Below, in pieces: positions 20,300-31,600 of a stretch of 64,000 nt of DNA (its first letter is position 1; every line of letters starts with the position of its first letter). The stretch lies in contig CM067322.1 of the NCBI GenBank assembly GCA_034231615.1, positions 99,209,087-99,273,086 of the forward strand. The letters run 5' to 3'. The notes under the pieces were generated by a model, which worked only from the letters and a program-made list of their open reading frames with translations, did no database searches and was not told the DNA's origin. Both the position numbers and the translations under genes were made by a program. Origin of the DNA: Meghimatium bilineatum. Its lineage: Eukaryota > Mollusca > Gastropoda > Stylommatophora > Philomycidae.

Positions 20300-21321
20300 T
20301 TCTTCTTCTGCGATCAGTTTCCTATGCTCATAAGTCTATACAGGAAGGTGGGCCGCCTCCATGAATTCAGTCGTCTGCAGGAGGTCCTCACGGTTGCCCC
20401 ACAGCTTCACCTTCAGATCTGTCTCTTGAGGCCATATTTTGGTTCTCACGACATCAAAGAGTGGACATGCCGAAATCGGATGTGCTAGGCCTACAAGGCG
20501 CATAACGGTGGCACAACGTAATCAGGCTCCCGGCGGAAATCGCACGGATATCCGTGATGGTTACAATGGAGCGAACGAAAAACAAACAAACATCAAAGAG
20601 TGGGCATGTCTGCAGAATATGTTCTGGAGTCTGGGGACCCTTTTGACATGGGCATTGGTCAGTTTGGGCAGCCTTAATTTTGTGATGTGCTTGTAGTCTG
20701 CAGTGTCCTGTGCGAAGTCTAAAAATTGTGGTTTGTTGTGACCTGTTTAGCTTTAGAATAGGGTCCTGTGGAAAGTTACTGCCTGTTCTCTGACTCCATG
20801 TATGTTTGTATTTTCCTTTGATGAGAGTTTTTGCTTGTCAGTGATATTCTGTGCTGGAATTGTTCCTTTTTTGCACCTGCTTTTGCCAGTCTGTCAGCTC
20901 CTTCATTTCCTGCTATTCCACAGTGTGCAGGGATCCACTGCAGCACAACTTTATTGTTGGCAGATAGTTGATTTAGAAGTTCTACAGTTGTTTTTGTTAG
21001 GAGATCTTTAGGTTTCTTTTGGATGGTTTGGAGTACTGACATGCAGTCACACAAGAAGACTATGTTAGCTCCTTTAAGCCTCCGTTCCTCTAGAGCCTTT
21101 GATGCTTCCAAGATTGCTTGTAGCTCTGCCCTGTAATTTGTTGATAATTTGCCAGTAGCGATTGAGAGTTCTAGTTTTGGGGTGTTTGGTATGAGTATTA
21201 GTATCCCAGCTTCTCCTTTCTTTACTGCACCCTCTGATGATCCATCTGTGAAGACATGAATCCACTGTGAGGTAGGGTATTGGGTGTCTAGGTGATCAAG
21301 TGTTTTTGCCTTAAGGGCAGT
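20300..21321 (-). mobile_element. 5'-truncated LINE-A relative (RNase H and C-terminus), TSD
   Basis: Bounded by the 12-bp TSD AATTTGGTACAT (20288-20299 and 21322-21333). The minus-strand 3' end carries the GAA tail (CTTCTTCT on the plus strand at left). Its frame reads RNase H: HVFTDGSSEGAVKKG (Asp), NYRAELQAIL (Glu), FLCDCMSVLQTI (Asp), QWIPAHCGIAGNEGADRLA (His, Asp). RT is absent through 5' truncation. It is split near its 3' end by the AAAC module at 20465-20589. Confidence 0.82.
20465..20589 (+). mobile_element. AAAC element, 5'-truncated copy with TSD
   Basis: ~125-bp 3' module (CCGAAATCGGATGTGCTAGG ... GAGCGAACG, AAAC tail) inside the antisense LINE. TSD ACATCAAAGAGTGG at 20451-20464, repeated at 20590-20603. 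Confidence 0.82.
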
Positions 21322-21640
21322 AATTTGGTACATAAAGAGAGAAATGGTTGCTGAATATGTTAGACATGGTTTCACATATAATTTAAATCAAAACTAAAAA
21401 ATATACGTGTGCAAAGAGAAAAAGCACCTACCTCGTCTTGTTTAATTGCTTGGTGTTAATTGTAGATAAGGTATCTCCAACCTTTATAATCTTAATACAC
21501 TGAACAAATGGATGATAAATAGTATACAGTTCACTTTTATATGAACTAATGCTGCGTGGCGTCACTAAATGACAATTCCATTGGATAGTGCACACGTGGT
21601 CCATGAAAAAATGAAAATGTCGGCACATGGCATTTTTATC
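21322..21640 (+). repeat. AT-rich dispersed repeat, continuation
   Basis: Right half of the repeat split by the LINE at 20300-21321; aligns with 17788-18075. Confidence 0.58.
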
Positions 21641-22776
21641 AAGGGACATTACTCTAAATATCTTTATGCGGAAATATTTCGATTAGTGCTAATGTACTGT
21701 ACAGAAGTAAATTAATTTACATATTAGTACACAATTTTCAAAATGGATTTACAGTCAGATTATAAACACAACTGCTAGATAGGCCTAGAAATGGTAAAAA
21801 TGCTGTTTCGTCCACCGTTGTGCTATAAATCTTATCGATTCAACCTCTCTTAGACGAGAATTCTTAGAGAATTAATTATTAAATCTAAACACTGATTCTA
21901 ACCCTTCTCCCCATCTATAAAAAATGGATAGACATAGGTTTATAAAAATTGAACCTCTAGACTATACAAGAAGACTATGCATTCAAAATTCATACATATT
22001 CAAACAAATGGCTTATTGACATTAAAATAAGTACTTGGTTTTTAAATGACAACGACAAAGGCATTAATTATTCAAAAATATCAGCTAATTTTAATGTAAT
22101 TCACTTACTTCAGCATGTCCGGGTCCAATAACTGGTTTTCTTTCTTATCTACGGTCACCGCACTATAAATAGCACACTGTATTTCTTCAAATCAAGTGAC
22201 GTCATGGAGTTCCTCTAGAAAATCCGGCAACCAATCAAATCCCGCGTGCGATGACGTCACACACCCAACGAACGGCAAGCAATTATGTGTGTGGCGGACA
22301 TTTAAAAAAAAAATATTTGAGCAGAGGTTTTACTAGCGGAAATCTGTAGTCGCCTAATTAAAAATGTAAACAGTGTGAAATGGGTAAAATTAAGCACTTA
22401 CCTTATTTACCGTTCCGTCGGGGAAAAACTCTCTGCAAACCATGCATTAATTATAATACAAATCTCAAGAATAACACAAACCATGAGCACCGATCTGCTT
22501 TGTTGAAATGTGCCGGCTTTTGTTGGTTTCCGATCACGCCTCGACAAGTGTTGCCCACTCATTTCATGATAAAAACACCAGATTTGAGTGCTTTCTTTCG
22601 AATATTTTTTGGTTTAAATTTTATAATTTCAAATAATAACTAGACATTCAAATGTCATGAGTGGGTAGACCCCCTTAACCGCCCTCTTTTTATGCCACCC
22701 CTCCCCTTGGGGGGAGGCCACCCCCTTTTCTGAACATTCAAATGTCATGAATACCCCCCCCCCCCTTTTTTTTCCC
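21641..22776. other. AT-rich region, possible promoter-like cluster, no confirmed gene
   Basis: No recognised coding sequence. 22162-22170 has TATAAATAG; perfect CRE palindromes TGACGTCA lie near 22198 and 22252; CCAATCAAAT sits between them. A 87-codon frame from ATG 22380 follows but lacks homology. The element ACATTCAAATGTCATGA occurs twice (near 22645 and 22733). Confidence 0.3.
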
Positions 22777-22884
22777 TTAACCTTTAGCAAGCCAGATTAA
22801 AAAATACGTCCATAGTTGTACCTTCTTTGATGGTTAATCTGCGCAGTTGTCTAATGGGCTGATGGTATAATCAAAAAATAATCT

Positions 22885-23769
22885 TTAACCTTTAGCAAGC
22901 CTGATTAAAAAATAGGAAACGTCTCCCTGCCACCGGATTCTTTTTTGAAATTTTGCGTTATTGATGGTGACTGTTTTGAAAATGTGATAATTTTTTGGTT
23001 GTTAGAGATATTTAAATAATATTTGCACATATAAATAAAGAATTGAATTATGCATATATTGGTGTAATTTATGTACGTGTGTGTGTGATACCAGACGTAT
23101 GAGAAAGTGGTAAAGACGTTTTTCACAAAAAAACATTTTATAACAAAGAGGAAAAAAATAAATAAAAAAACTTACCTTACTTATTGAATTCCTTGACAAC
23201 ACTGTAAACTAAATCACGCAAATCTGTTGTATTTATGTTCTTTCACTGCGAAATTATCAAAATATAGCCAGGGGAACTGTATAAAACATGTAGATTTGCA
23301 GTAAAATCGTTCTTTGAGCTTAGGTCTAGTCATTTTTGGTTCCACTTCAACATATTCGATAACAAACGTCTACGAGTCTCCATACCAACGCGGCATTCTG
23401 TATATTCACTGCTGTGAAACTAAATTAACTCAATAATCCATGATTCAAGCCACGATTCAATGTTATTTTATTCAAAATACGATGAAAGAAAGGTCTATAA
23501 AACCGGTCCACCATCATCGTATCGTAACGGTGTGCAGATGTGGTCAGATTAATTGCTATAAAATTTGTATCTTCTGGCTAGCCATTGTTACAACGATCAT
23601 GTCGGCGTAGGAATGAACCGGCTTCAATAGCTCATGTTCCCGAGTAACCAATCAGGCTGTGGGGCGTCTATTATAACGATATCTCATTGGATGGAGTATG
23701 TCGCCAACAGCGCTAGTCGCCATTTTGTTTTTCGGCGACCGGTGTTAATATAGGCACGGTGAAGGTTAA
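22885..23769 (-). mobile_element. piggyBac-like non-autonomous element, copy A
   Basis: Flanked by TTAA on both sides (22885-22888 and 23766-23769), with ends CCTTTAGCAAGCC and GGCACGGTGAAGG forming short inverted termini. It is a near-identical inverted copy of 31355-32257. A further partial end (TTAACCTTTAGCAAGCC) lies at 22777, and homology with copy B extends into this outer flank. No transposase frame; internal microsatellite ACACACAC. TTAA targets and CCY termini are typical of piggyBac, which is the basis of the call. Confidence 0.68.
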
Positions 23770-24279
23770 AACCACACACAACCGTAATTAACTAACTAAC
23801 CTCGGATCTCCAAAACGATGCAAATACACATAAACACTTTCCGCGTGAACCGTGATATCATAACCTCTCGCCAGCCGTGGCACATTTTCGCGAGAACAGT
23901 GGATCAGCGCAACTTCAGCTTTGGGGAATACCTCAAAACTAGGTCAAATTTCACAGTGACCGTAGATACGACGAATGCGTCCAAGAACTAGTTATAAAAA
24001 AACTACGATGTTAATCCACTCGAACAGATCAAACTGACCTCTGACGTGTCCAACAAATAAAAGTATCACTTTGTACTTCTAAGTCACGGATGCTATCATA
24101 ATTGACAATAGAAAGTGTTCATCTCTCGCGTGACAAGTTTTTCGGTTTTCAAAATGGCCGCTTCTGGAATAAATATCAAGGGAATAACAAACAATTTGCA
24201 AAATTTCAAATTATCGCTAATGCCTACTTATATGTTTCATGTAAATTATTTTGATGTCAAATTAATTTGAAAAAAAAAA

Positions 24280-24385
24280 TTGCCCGAAAGGGGAGCAAAA
24301 AATAGCAACACTTTTTACCTTCCAAGAAAATGTAAGAGGCAACTATGGAGGTTATGGGATGGAGTTGGCTGTCCCATCCAATATA
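24280..24385 (+). repeat. SINE-2 5' part
   Basis: GGGGAGCAAAAAATAGCAACAC, then GAGGCAACTATGGAGGTTATG and GGAGTTGGCTGTCCCATCC, as in the other SINE-2 copies. The 3' half is missing. Confidence 0.65.
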
Positions 24386-24529
24386 GTAGGAAAATATAGA
24401 TAAACGACCACAAAAATGTAATTAGACTTATGTAAAAAGGTTTATATAATCACTTCAATCAGACATGACAGACTAAAACTAGTGGGTAATGATGCGCACA
24501 CAAGAAAACATACAAATTACAATACACAA

Positions 24530-25140
24530 ATCCTATTCAATGTTTCAACCAAAAGGTCTTTATCAAGTTACAAACAAAACATCAAAAGATGACGAATGGA
24601 AAAATTATCACAACAAACAAACGTATTCAATGGAAATATGGAAATGAGATGCCGGAAGGTCATAAAGTACATGAAAATCGTAAATATATGTGGAAATGAA
24701 AATAACAAAAAGATGAGTACCGTAAATGACGGAACAAAAAGAATAAAGACAAAGACCACCAACCCAGTGACCTGAATATCAAAAGCACCATGATATCTCC
24801 GTTGAAGTCTGTGGCCACAGGAGTGGGTGATCTGCGATTGCTCAGTCTTAAGCCGGTTTCCCCGATGTACTGTTTGCCGCAGCGTTTACATATGATCACG
24901 TAAATGACATTACAGGACTCACATGTAAAGACCTCATTGATGGAGAAAGTGGCCTTGGGAAATGAAATAGAGCGCATCTGAACCACGTAAGAACATGTAT
25001 AGCAACGAACAGTGCCAAAATGGTCGGAAACAGAAGACTTAAAGGTGGCTATGGGCCAAGATGTCCTTCATATTTCTGTTGCGCCTATAAGCCACCAGAG
25101 GTAAGTCGTGGAAAGTCGCTTTCTGTTTAGATCTGTTTAA
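24530..25140 (-). pseudogene. Penelope-like element fragment with GIY-YIG domain
   Basis: The minus strand reads LPLVAYRRNRNMKDILAHS, then (after a frame break) SISFPKATFSINEVFTCESC and NVIYVIICKRCGKQYIGETG with LRLSNR. This CxxC...GIY-YIG-type motif and its upstream YRRxRNxxDxL segment are characteristic of the C-terminal endonuclease of Penelope-like retroelements. Downstream the frame is lost. The minus-strand end has the GATAAAGACCTTTTGGTTGA stretch typical of these elements' 3' side. Reverse transcriptase not present. Confidence 0.75.
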
Positions 25141-25199
25141 AGAATAAAGTTTAGTCAAGATAGAAATGGCAGAATTTATTGTCATTTAACTCACAGGCT

Positions 25200-25435
25200 C
25201 AAAAGGTGTTGTACTCTGGTCACCTCCATATGTATTATGTCGCTCAGCGAAGCAGCAAGCTACCTGCAGAGTAACACATATAGCACATAACTAGCTTCAA
25301 GCAGTAATCCCCAAGATTCTCCCCCGAAAATGCACTCTATAAACAGGATATCTTAATTGAGATTTGAACCCGCTTCTTGGTCACAAAGTGAACAGCTTAA
25401 CCACTACGCTAAGGAGACTCCGGCATTTTAGACTA
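25200..25435 (-). repeat. tRNA-derived SINE copy
   Basis: On the minus strand a tRNA-like head (TAGCGTAGTGGTTAAGC as box A, GGGTTCAAATCTC as box B) is followed by an unrelated body. It lies just upstream of the SRSF start exon. Anticodon arm and acceptor pairing are not convincing, so it is not a tRNA gene. Confidence 0.6.
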
Positions 25436-25512
25436 ATTGTGTAGACGACTATAGGTTAAAGTATTTTTGTCATTTCTCTTGTGATTTTATTTTGTTCTGA
25501 ACAGAGCTGAGA

Positions 25513-25635
25513 ATGGGCACAAGAGTGTACATTGGTCGCTTATCATATCATGCGAGAGAAAAAGACATTGAAAGATTCTTCAGAGGATATGGAAGAATTC
25601 GAGACATCATGCTTAAAAATGGTTATGGCTTTGTG
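25513..25635 (+). CDS. SRSF4/5/6-like: SRSF exon 1 (start codon, RRM1 first half)
   Basis: [20 protein letters not shown]... to GYGFV, 41 codons, ending in phase 0 at donor GTGAGT. An acceptor CAG at 25502-25504 leaves 8 nt of 5' UTR in this exon. The start is chosen because [10 protein letters not shown] matches the usual SR-protein N-terminus. Confidence 0.93.
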
Positions 25636-28600
25636 GTGAGTGTCTAAATTTATGAAAACTTGTTAGTAGACATGACTTTCAAATGAGTATTCCCTACTTT
25701 TTTTCTGTTAGTTCTCAAGCTCCCAGTTGATTTCTCTTGTAGAAGGACAGTGCTTATCCTACTTCTGCTCTCAATCTCTAATAACTAGCACAAAAGTTCA
25801 TTTAATTTCCTCCAGGTAGCGCGAAGTACGTTTTGCTGTCGGTTTCACAGCAAAGCTGCAATATTCTGCGCCTTCCATAGCACATCTGCTTTTGGCTATA
25901 TGGTTATCTTAAAATTCCAACATGTCCAGAGAATGGAAATGCATTGTGTCACTTTCATCTGTGTTCGTTCTCAAACTACTGCAGATTAGCAGAAAGTAGT
26001 CCAGAGAAAAGAATGTGCAGTGCCACGGTTTGCAGGGTAGCTGCGATATCTACTCATTTCCACCTGACAGATTCAACTTCAGCGTGGCTTTAGGATCACC
26101 TGACTATATGGAATGGATCAGTTAACTCAAAAGAATATCTTTTATAAAAGTAACTCCAAAAAGTTTTCTTTTTTTAAACATAATATGGAAATCGGTTATG
26201 TTTATTTGATTGCTAATTTGTAGCATAGATTTTTAGTCAGACCTACTAAAGGTACACTATTGTATTGTTGATTGGTCTGGATATATAGCAAGATCTGCAT
26301 GCACACAGAAAAGGATAACAGGTTTATGTGTCTTACACCTAATATTGTCTCGTAGGACTTGATGGCAATACCATTCTTTTCTATCTTTCATAGTGACTTT
26401 ATATCTGCAAAATTATTATGATTTTTATTTCTATTTACTATTTACCCCTTTGGAATATATGTCTTCAGCAAACATACTGCTTCCATTTCTTTCCATGTCC
26501 AATTTGAATACACACACTTCCACAATCTAGAGACTTCATGTGAGCAAGACATTTGAAGGAATAATGACATTTTATTTTAGATCAGTGTGGCAACGAGAGC
26601 CTGGACACAATAGGGTCACTGCTTTCTTTTCAGTCATGTCTTAATAGGCGCTAAGAAAAATGTAATTGAGGGATAGGCTGACACACTAAAAAAAAATCAT
26701 CACATCTTGTCTCAATTTCTTGCTTTTTTCTTTTGAATTTCACCTCATTTAGACAACTGAAAAGAACTTGTCTGAATGACAGGGCTGTCAAGAGCGATCT
26801 GCTCACAGCTAAATGGATTATTTTATGATCCATCTTTAGTTTTATGCTGCTACCTACAATGGTCTGTTTGTTATTATCACCAGCAATAAAAATTTAGTTA
26901 CTTACACAATTTAATTTTGCTAAGTAGGAGACTTTTTCTCAAAGCATTTGCAGACTGGTGTTAGTTTGGAGTCTTCTAGGTATGAAATGAAGCTCTATGT
27001 GGCACCTCTATTGCACATAGGAAGTAAGAGCTAATCACTCATAATTTCTGCGGATTGAAACAACACAATAACACAGTGTCAATGTTATTGCAGGAATTTG
27101 ATGACTACAGAGATGCTGATGATGCAGTGTATGAACTCAACGGGAAAGATCTTTGCGGTGAAAGGTACATTTTTCACCTTTAAGGTCCACTATATAGTTG
27201 GCACATGTCTGTCTTTCAGATGTTAGTATTGTTGTACTATAAAAATGCAGTTTCTTATAATGTGATTTTATATATATATATATATACATATATATACATA
27301 CTATAATGTAAAATATTGAAATTACATTTTTGACTCAAGGAGAATAGGCGATAATATGTACTCATGGCAGCAAAAATGATATCTAACTGGTGAAACTTGG
27401 AACTGGGTAATGAAGTTTTGCTAATCGTTGGAAATGAATAACACACAAGTTGATGTTTCAACCAATATGCCTTTATAAAAAACAGTATGCACAGTATGGC
27501 GAACTAGAACAGCATTATTGACGTTCACGTCAGCTAAATATAGATATAACCAGGAAGAGTAAAAACTAGAAGGCCAGAGGTGATACAACACAAACAGGAA
27601 ATAGATGAAACCTAAATATTGGTGTTACAAACACCGTCTTTCACCCCCGGCCTTCAAATTTATATCTATATTTAGCCCTGCCATGTGAACATTAACATCA
27701 ATAGTGCCATTCTTACTTGTCGTTCTCCAAGGGAAAGGTAATACCAATACATTTGGAACAAGGCCAGCTGCCGGATCAGCAGAGCTGCACTCTATTTGTT
27801 GGCCAATTGGTGCTCTCATCTTAAACCAGCTGCCAACCAAGGCCTGGTCTGCTAAGCCCCACTATTTGATTTTTGGTTACATTTCCTTATCCTAGGATAA
27901 GTATCCCACATGTGCTCCTGCACAGAATTTTTGACACAGTATGGGTTGTCAGGATAGGTAGACGTTGCCTGAGTTACAGCATTAACAGAAACAGGTTGTA
28001 CCAACTGCTATCATGGAATAGCTGCCATATCTGACATCTATCTATATTATGTATTTCTTCAGCGTTTTTCAGTCAGATATCAGGTTACAGCAGCAATAGC
28101 TTCAATGAATTGTGTGATTCGCTTCAGGTCATCCATGGAACCCATCAAGTCTGGAAGTAGTGCAGTCTCAGTGGGTCATATTGCGTAGCCTTTGGTTCAT
28201 TTGATGACTCTCCAAACATTTGAACTTTGCATACTGTGTGAGGATTTTTTCATTTCTTCTTTCTTCCATTGATGGCAAACCTGTGCATGTTTCCATTTCT
28301 GTGATTGGGGTAGTATTCATACCTCCTGTTATAATTCTGAGATTGCGGTTTTGTATCTTTGAGATCTTTTGAGTGTTACTCTTGGCTGCAGTCCCCCATG
28401 CTGACATTCCATATTCCAAATTGGTCTTATGTGACCTGTATATGCTCTACTTAAAATTTTCCTATTTGTACCCCAATCTGTTCCAGTCAATTTTTTTAGG
28501 ACTGCTGTCCTCCTTTTGTTTGGCACTTGACTATGTGCTGTTTCCATGTAAGTCTTGGATCAAAAGTGACTCAACGGTATGTGGGCATCTCGTCTTTAGG

Positions 28601-31600
28601 CAATGTTTGACCATTTATGGTTAGTAGGATTTTCTGTGGTTTGGTGGACATGCTGAAGATGGTATAGGTAGTTTTTTTGGGCATTGATAGACATGGCCCA
28701 TTGGTCTGTCCACTTGGTCAAATTGTCCATAGTTTCCTGTAACCTTATTGTTGTTGTGCCTATACTCTCTTCACTGCACCATATCGCCAAATCGTCTGCA
28801 TACATTGCAGCATTTACTTTACGTGAGAGGTATTGGTCAATGTCGTTCATGAATATAAGGAATAGAGTGGGGGGATAGAACACCTCCCTGTGATACTCCA
28901 TGCTTGAAGAGTTTCTTTCTGCTGTGCTTCATTTCAAGCTTCACTGCTGCTTTTTGGTTATGCAGGTAGTTTTTTTCCAGCAATACATGCGCCCGGTCAC
29001 TTTGTTTTGTGTTTTGTAGTAGTTTAAGGAGAAGTCCATTTTCCCATACACAATCAAAGGTATTATGTATTTGATTAACCAGATATATAGTCTACTATAT
29101 GGTGCACATATATTCAATGTGACCAGATGCTTGCATTGTTTACTATCAGATATTAACTGCTTGAATGTTGACGTGGTCGTACAGTGATATAACTTGAATG
29201 AGGGGTGCAAAGGTTACAGCACAGCTCTTGGAAAACCACTGCGCCAACATATGTAGTGGTATTTTTGACACATCAGTTCGAGCATTGGAGATGCGGCCAA
29301 TAAAATTGACACGAAAAGGTAGATGCCTGGCGAGAGATTAAAAGACAACATACTGAGTTTAATGAAAGGGCAGCGCAGCGCCAGAGGGCAAGTGCAAATA
29401 GAAAGGTTTGAATGTTCTAAGGAAATTGGTACTACAAGCTTTTTTAGCTTGAGACAAGCTTCTAGTTACCTGTGCCCCTTTCGGACAGAGACCCAGACCC
29501 AATCGTGGGTGCCGGCAAAGAAAGCAGCCCTGGCCCAACTCTAATGTCAAGCTTTCCTATACCGGAAAGATGCTCACAGAGAGAAAGGGTTCAGTACCCA
29601 ATTGGCTCAGGCACAAATGGGACAATGTCGTTAGCTCAAGAACATGCTTTGCTTCCAAATTCGTGATAAGACATTGACTTGGACGAGGGGAGGGGTTCAT
29701 GATGTCGGTGAACGCATGGCTGAGAAGGTGAAAGACCCTAGGTCCAACTCTTCTGTTGAGTGCTTCCTTAACTGGAACCAGGCTCGCGGATCAGATAAGG
29801 TTCAATACCCTATGGGCAAATGCACAGGACGCCTAATAACACGAGGCAAGTTCACTGATCGTGGAACATCTCGTGCGAAATAGACATGAATGACAATCGT
29901 CTCTGCAAAGTTATTACACACCCACGCACCCATCGACAGATAAACAGGCTATCTGTCACAGGCTAGGATAGCCCACTACATGAATTAAAGGCATAGCCAA
30001 AACGGATGTGTTGGGCCCTGGATGTCTGGGCCACAGAGTAGGCAAACTGAGGTGAGACTAACACAGTTCAGTTATGGAACTAACAATGCAACGTACTTCA
30101 CGCTCCCCGGCGCAAATCACACAATTTATTCATTGTGGTTATAAGAGCGAACGCAGAAGAAGCATGAATGAAATATAATGTGCTGTTTTGGCTGTGTGAA
30201 TATTTACACAATACACCTTGGAATGATTTATTATAAATACATGCAGCGTGGAACAGATCTGCAGAAGACCTGTTACCTTGTCGTCATGTGCAGACAAGTT
30301 TTCGTGATGAAATACTTGGTCTTCCTGTTTTTCAGAGTTGTAATTGAACTTGCTCGGGGTTCTGGCAAGCCTCCAGTTTCTAGATCTAAAGGCTCATCAG
30401 CTTGGTTAGACAAGTAAGCGAGTGTAATATTAACTGCTAATGTCGTTGATGCATTTTTCTGTTTCCCTCCAGAGTGAGTGTAGAGCACGCCCGAGGGCCG
30501 CGCAGTGATGACACATTTCGTGATCGCGGCTTCAGAGGACGTCGTGGTGGTGGTGGTGGTGGTGGTAGAAGGGACAAGTAAGCATCTTTGGTGGAGACAA
30601 ATGTTTCTACTCTCTTTGCACTGTTTCAAAAATTTTACATTTTGGTGTTTTGTTCACTTGGTTTACCTGTGTGGTGTCCACCAGTATTTAATTATAAAGA
30701 GAACATCTGGAGTGGGAGAACAGAAAAATAGCAAAAGTTTGTTTGTTTGTTATGTTGTCATAGCAGCCATTAAAAATGCACAACTTCATTTTATTATCCG
30801 CAACTCATGTTAAAATATATGAAAATACATTTCTAGTCCGTGTGTTGCCGGAACTGAAAGGTGATCAAAGAATGGATGTCATAAGAAATGACTGAAACAT
30901 TTTTAGAGGTATAGTTGGCTGCCTCATTGCTTATAGGGCAAAATTTACCCAGAAGCCACACTGAATGTGTTAGTTTGAAAGGCGCAGGTGTCGCAGTCGA
31001 GTTGTAAAACATGAGTTGTAAAACACATTGTTCTCCAGGTTACATCTTGCCAATCTGCAGGAGTTTGAGAATGAATGCGAATACTAATTTTAGATTTCCA
31101 ATTCAAATTTGTGTTGTGAGAAAATTCAGGACAAACCACTAATTAAATCAGCTTTCATCAAAGGACAGTATTTTTGTAACATTTTTATACTGTTAGACAA
31201 TTCAGGACAAACCACTAATTAAATCAGCTTCATCAAAAAATTTTATTTTTGTGTTGTGAGAAAATTCAGGACAAACCACTAATTAAATCAGCTTTTCAAA
31301 AAACATTTTTGTGTTAGACAATTCAGGACAAACCACTAATTAAATCAGTTTTCATTAACCTTCACCGAGCCTATATCAATCGCAGCCGCCGAGAAACAAA
31401 ATGGCCGTGCGCGCTTTTTGCGGTCCGGCCCACCCAACGATAATATCGTGAGATTTACACGTACCACAGTCCGTGCACATAGCTGGGGACATGCGCAATT
31501 AAAGCCGGTACATCCCCCACTTCCGACATGATCGTTTTTGAAAATGGCTAGCTATTCGTAAAAGTTTAAGAGCAATTAATCTGACCACAGATTACACCGT

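Noticed and set aside
22380-22643. 87-codon plus frame after the CRE cluster
   Set aside because: No homology, no splice support, ends in low-complexity Asn; kept only as a note.
25310-25435. Possible tRNA gene (antisense)
   Set aside because: A and B boxes are present but arm pairing is poor and a SINE body follows; treated as a tRNA-derived SINE. The same reasoning applied at 228, 14620, 51690, 52139, 60253 and 60712.
30505-30813. 102-codon plus frame with Val run over SRSF exon 4
   Set aside because: Out-of-frame reading of the GGT repeat; the true frame gives the Gly run.
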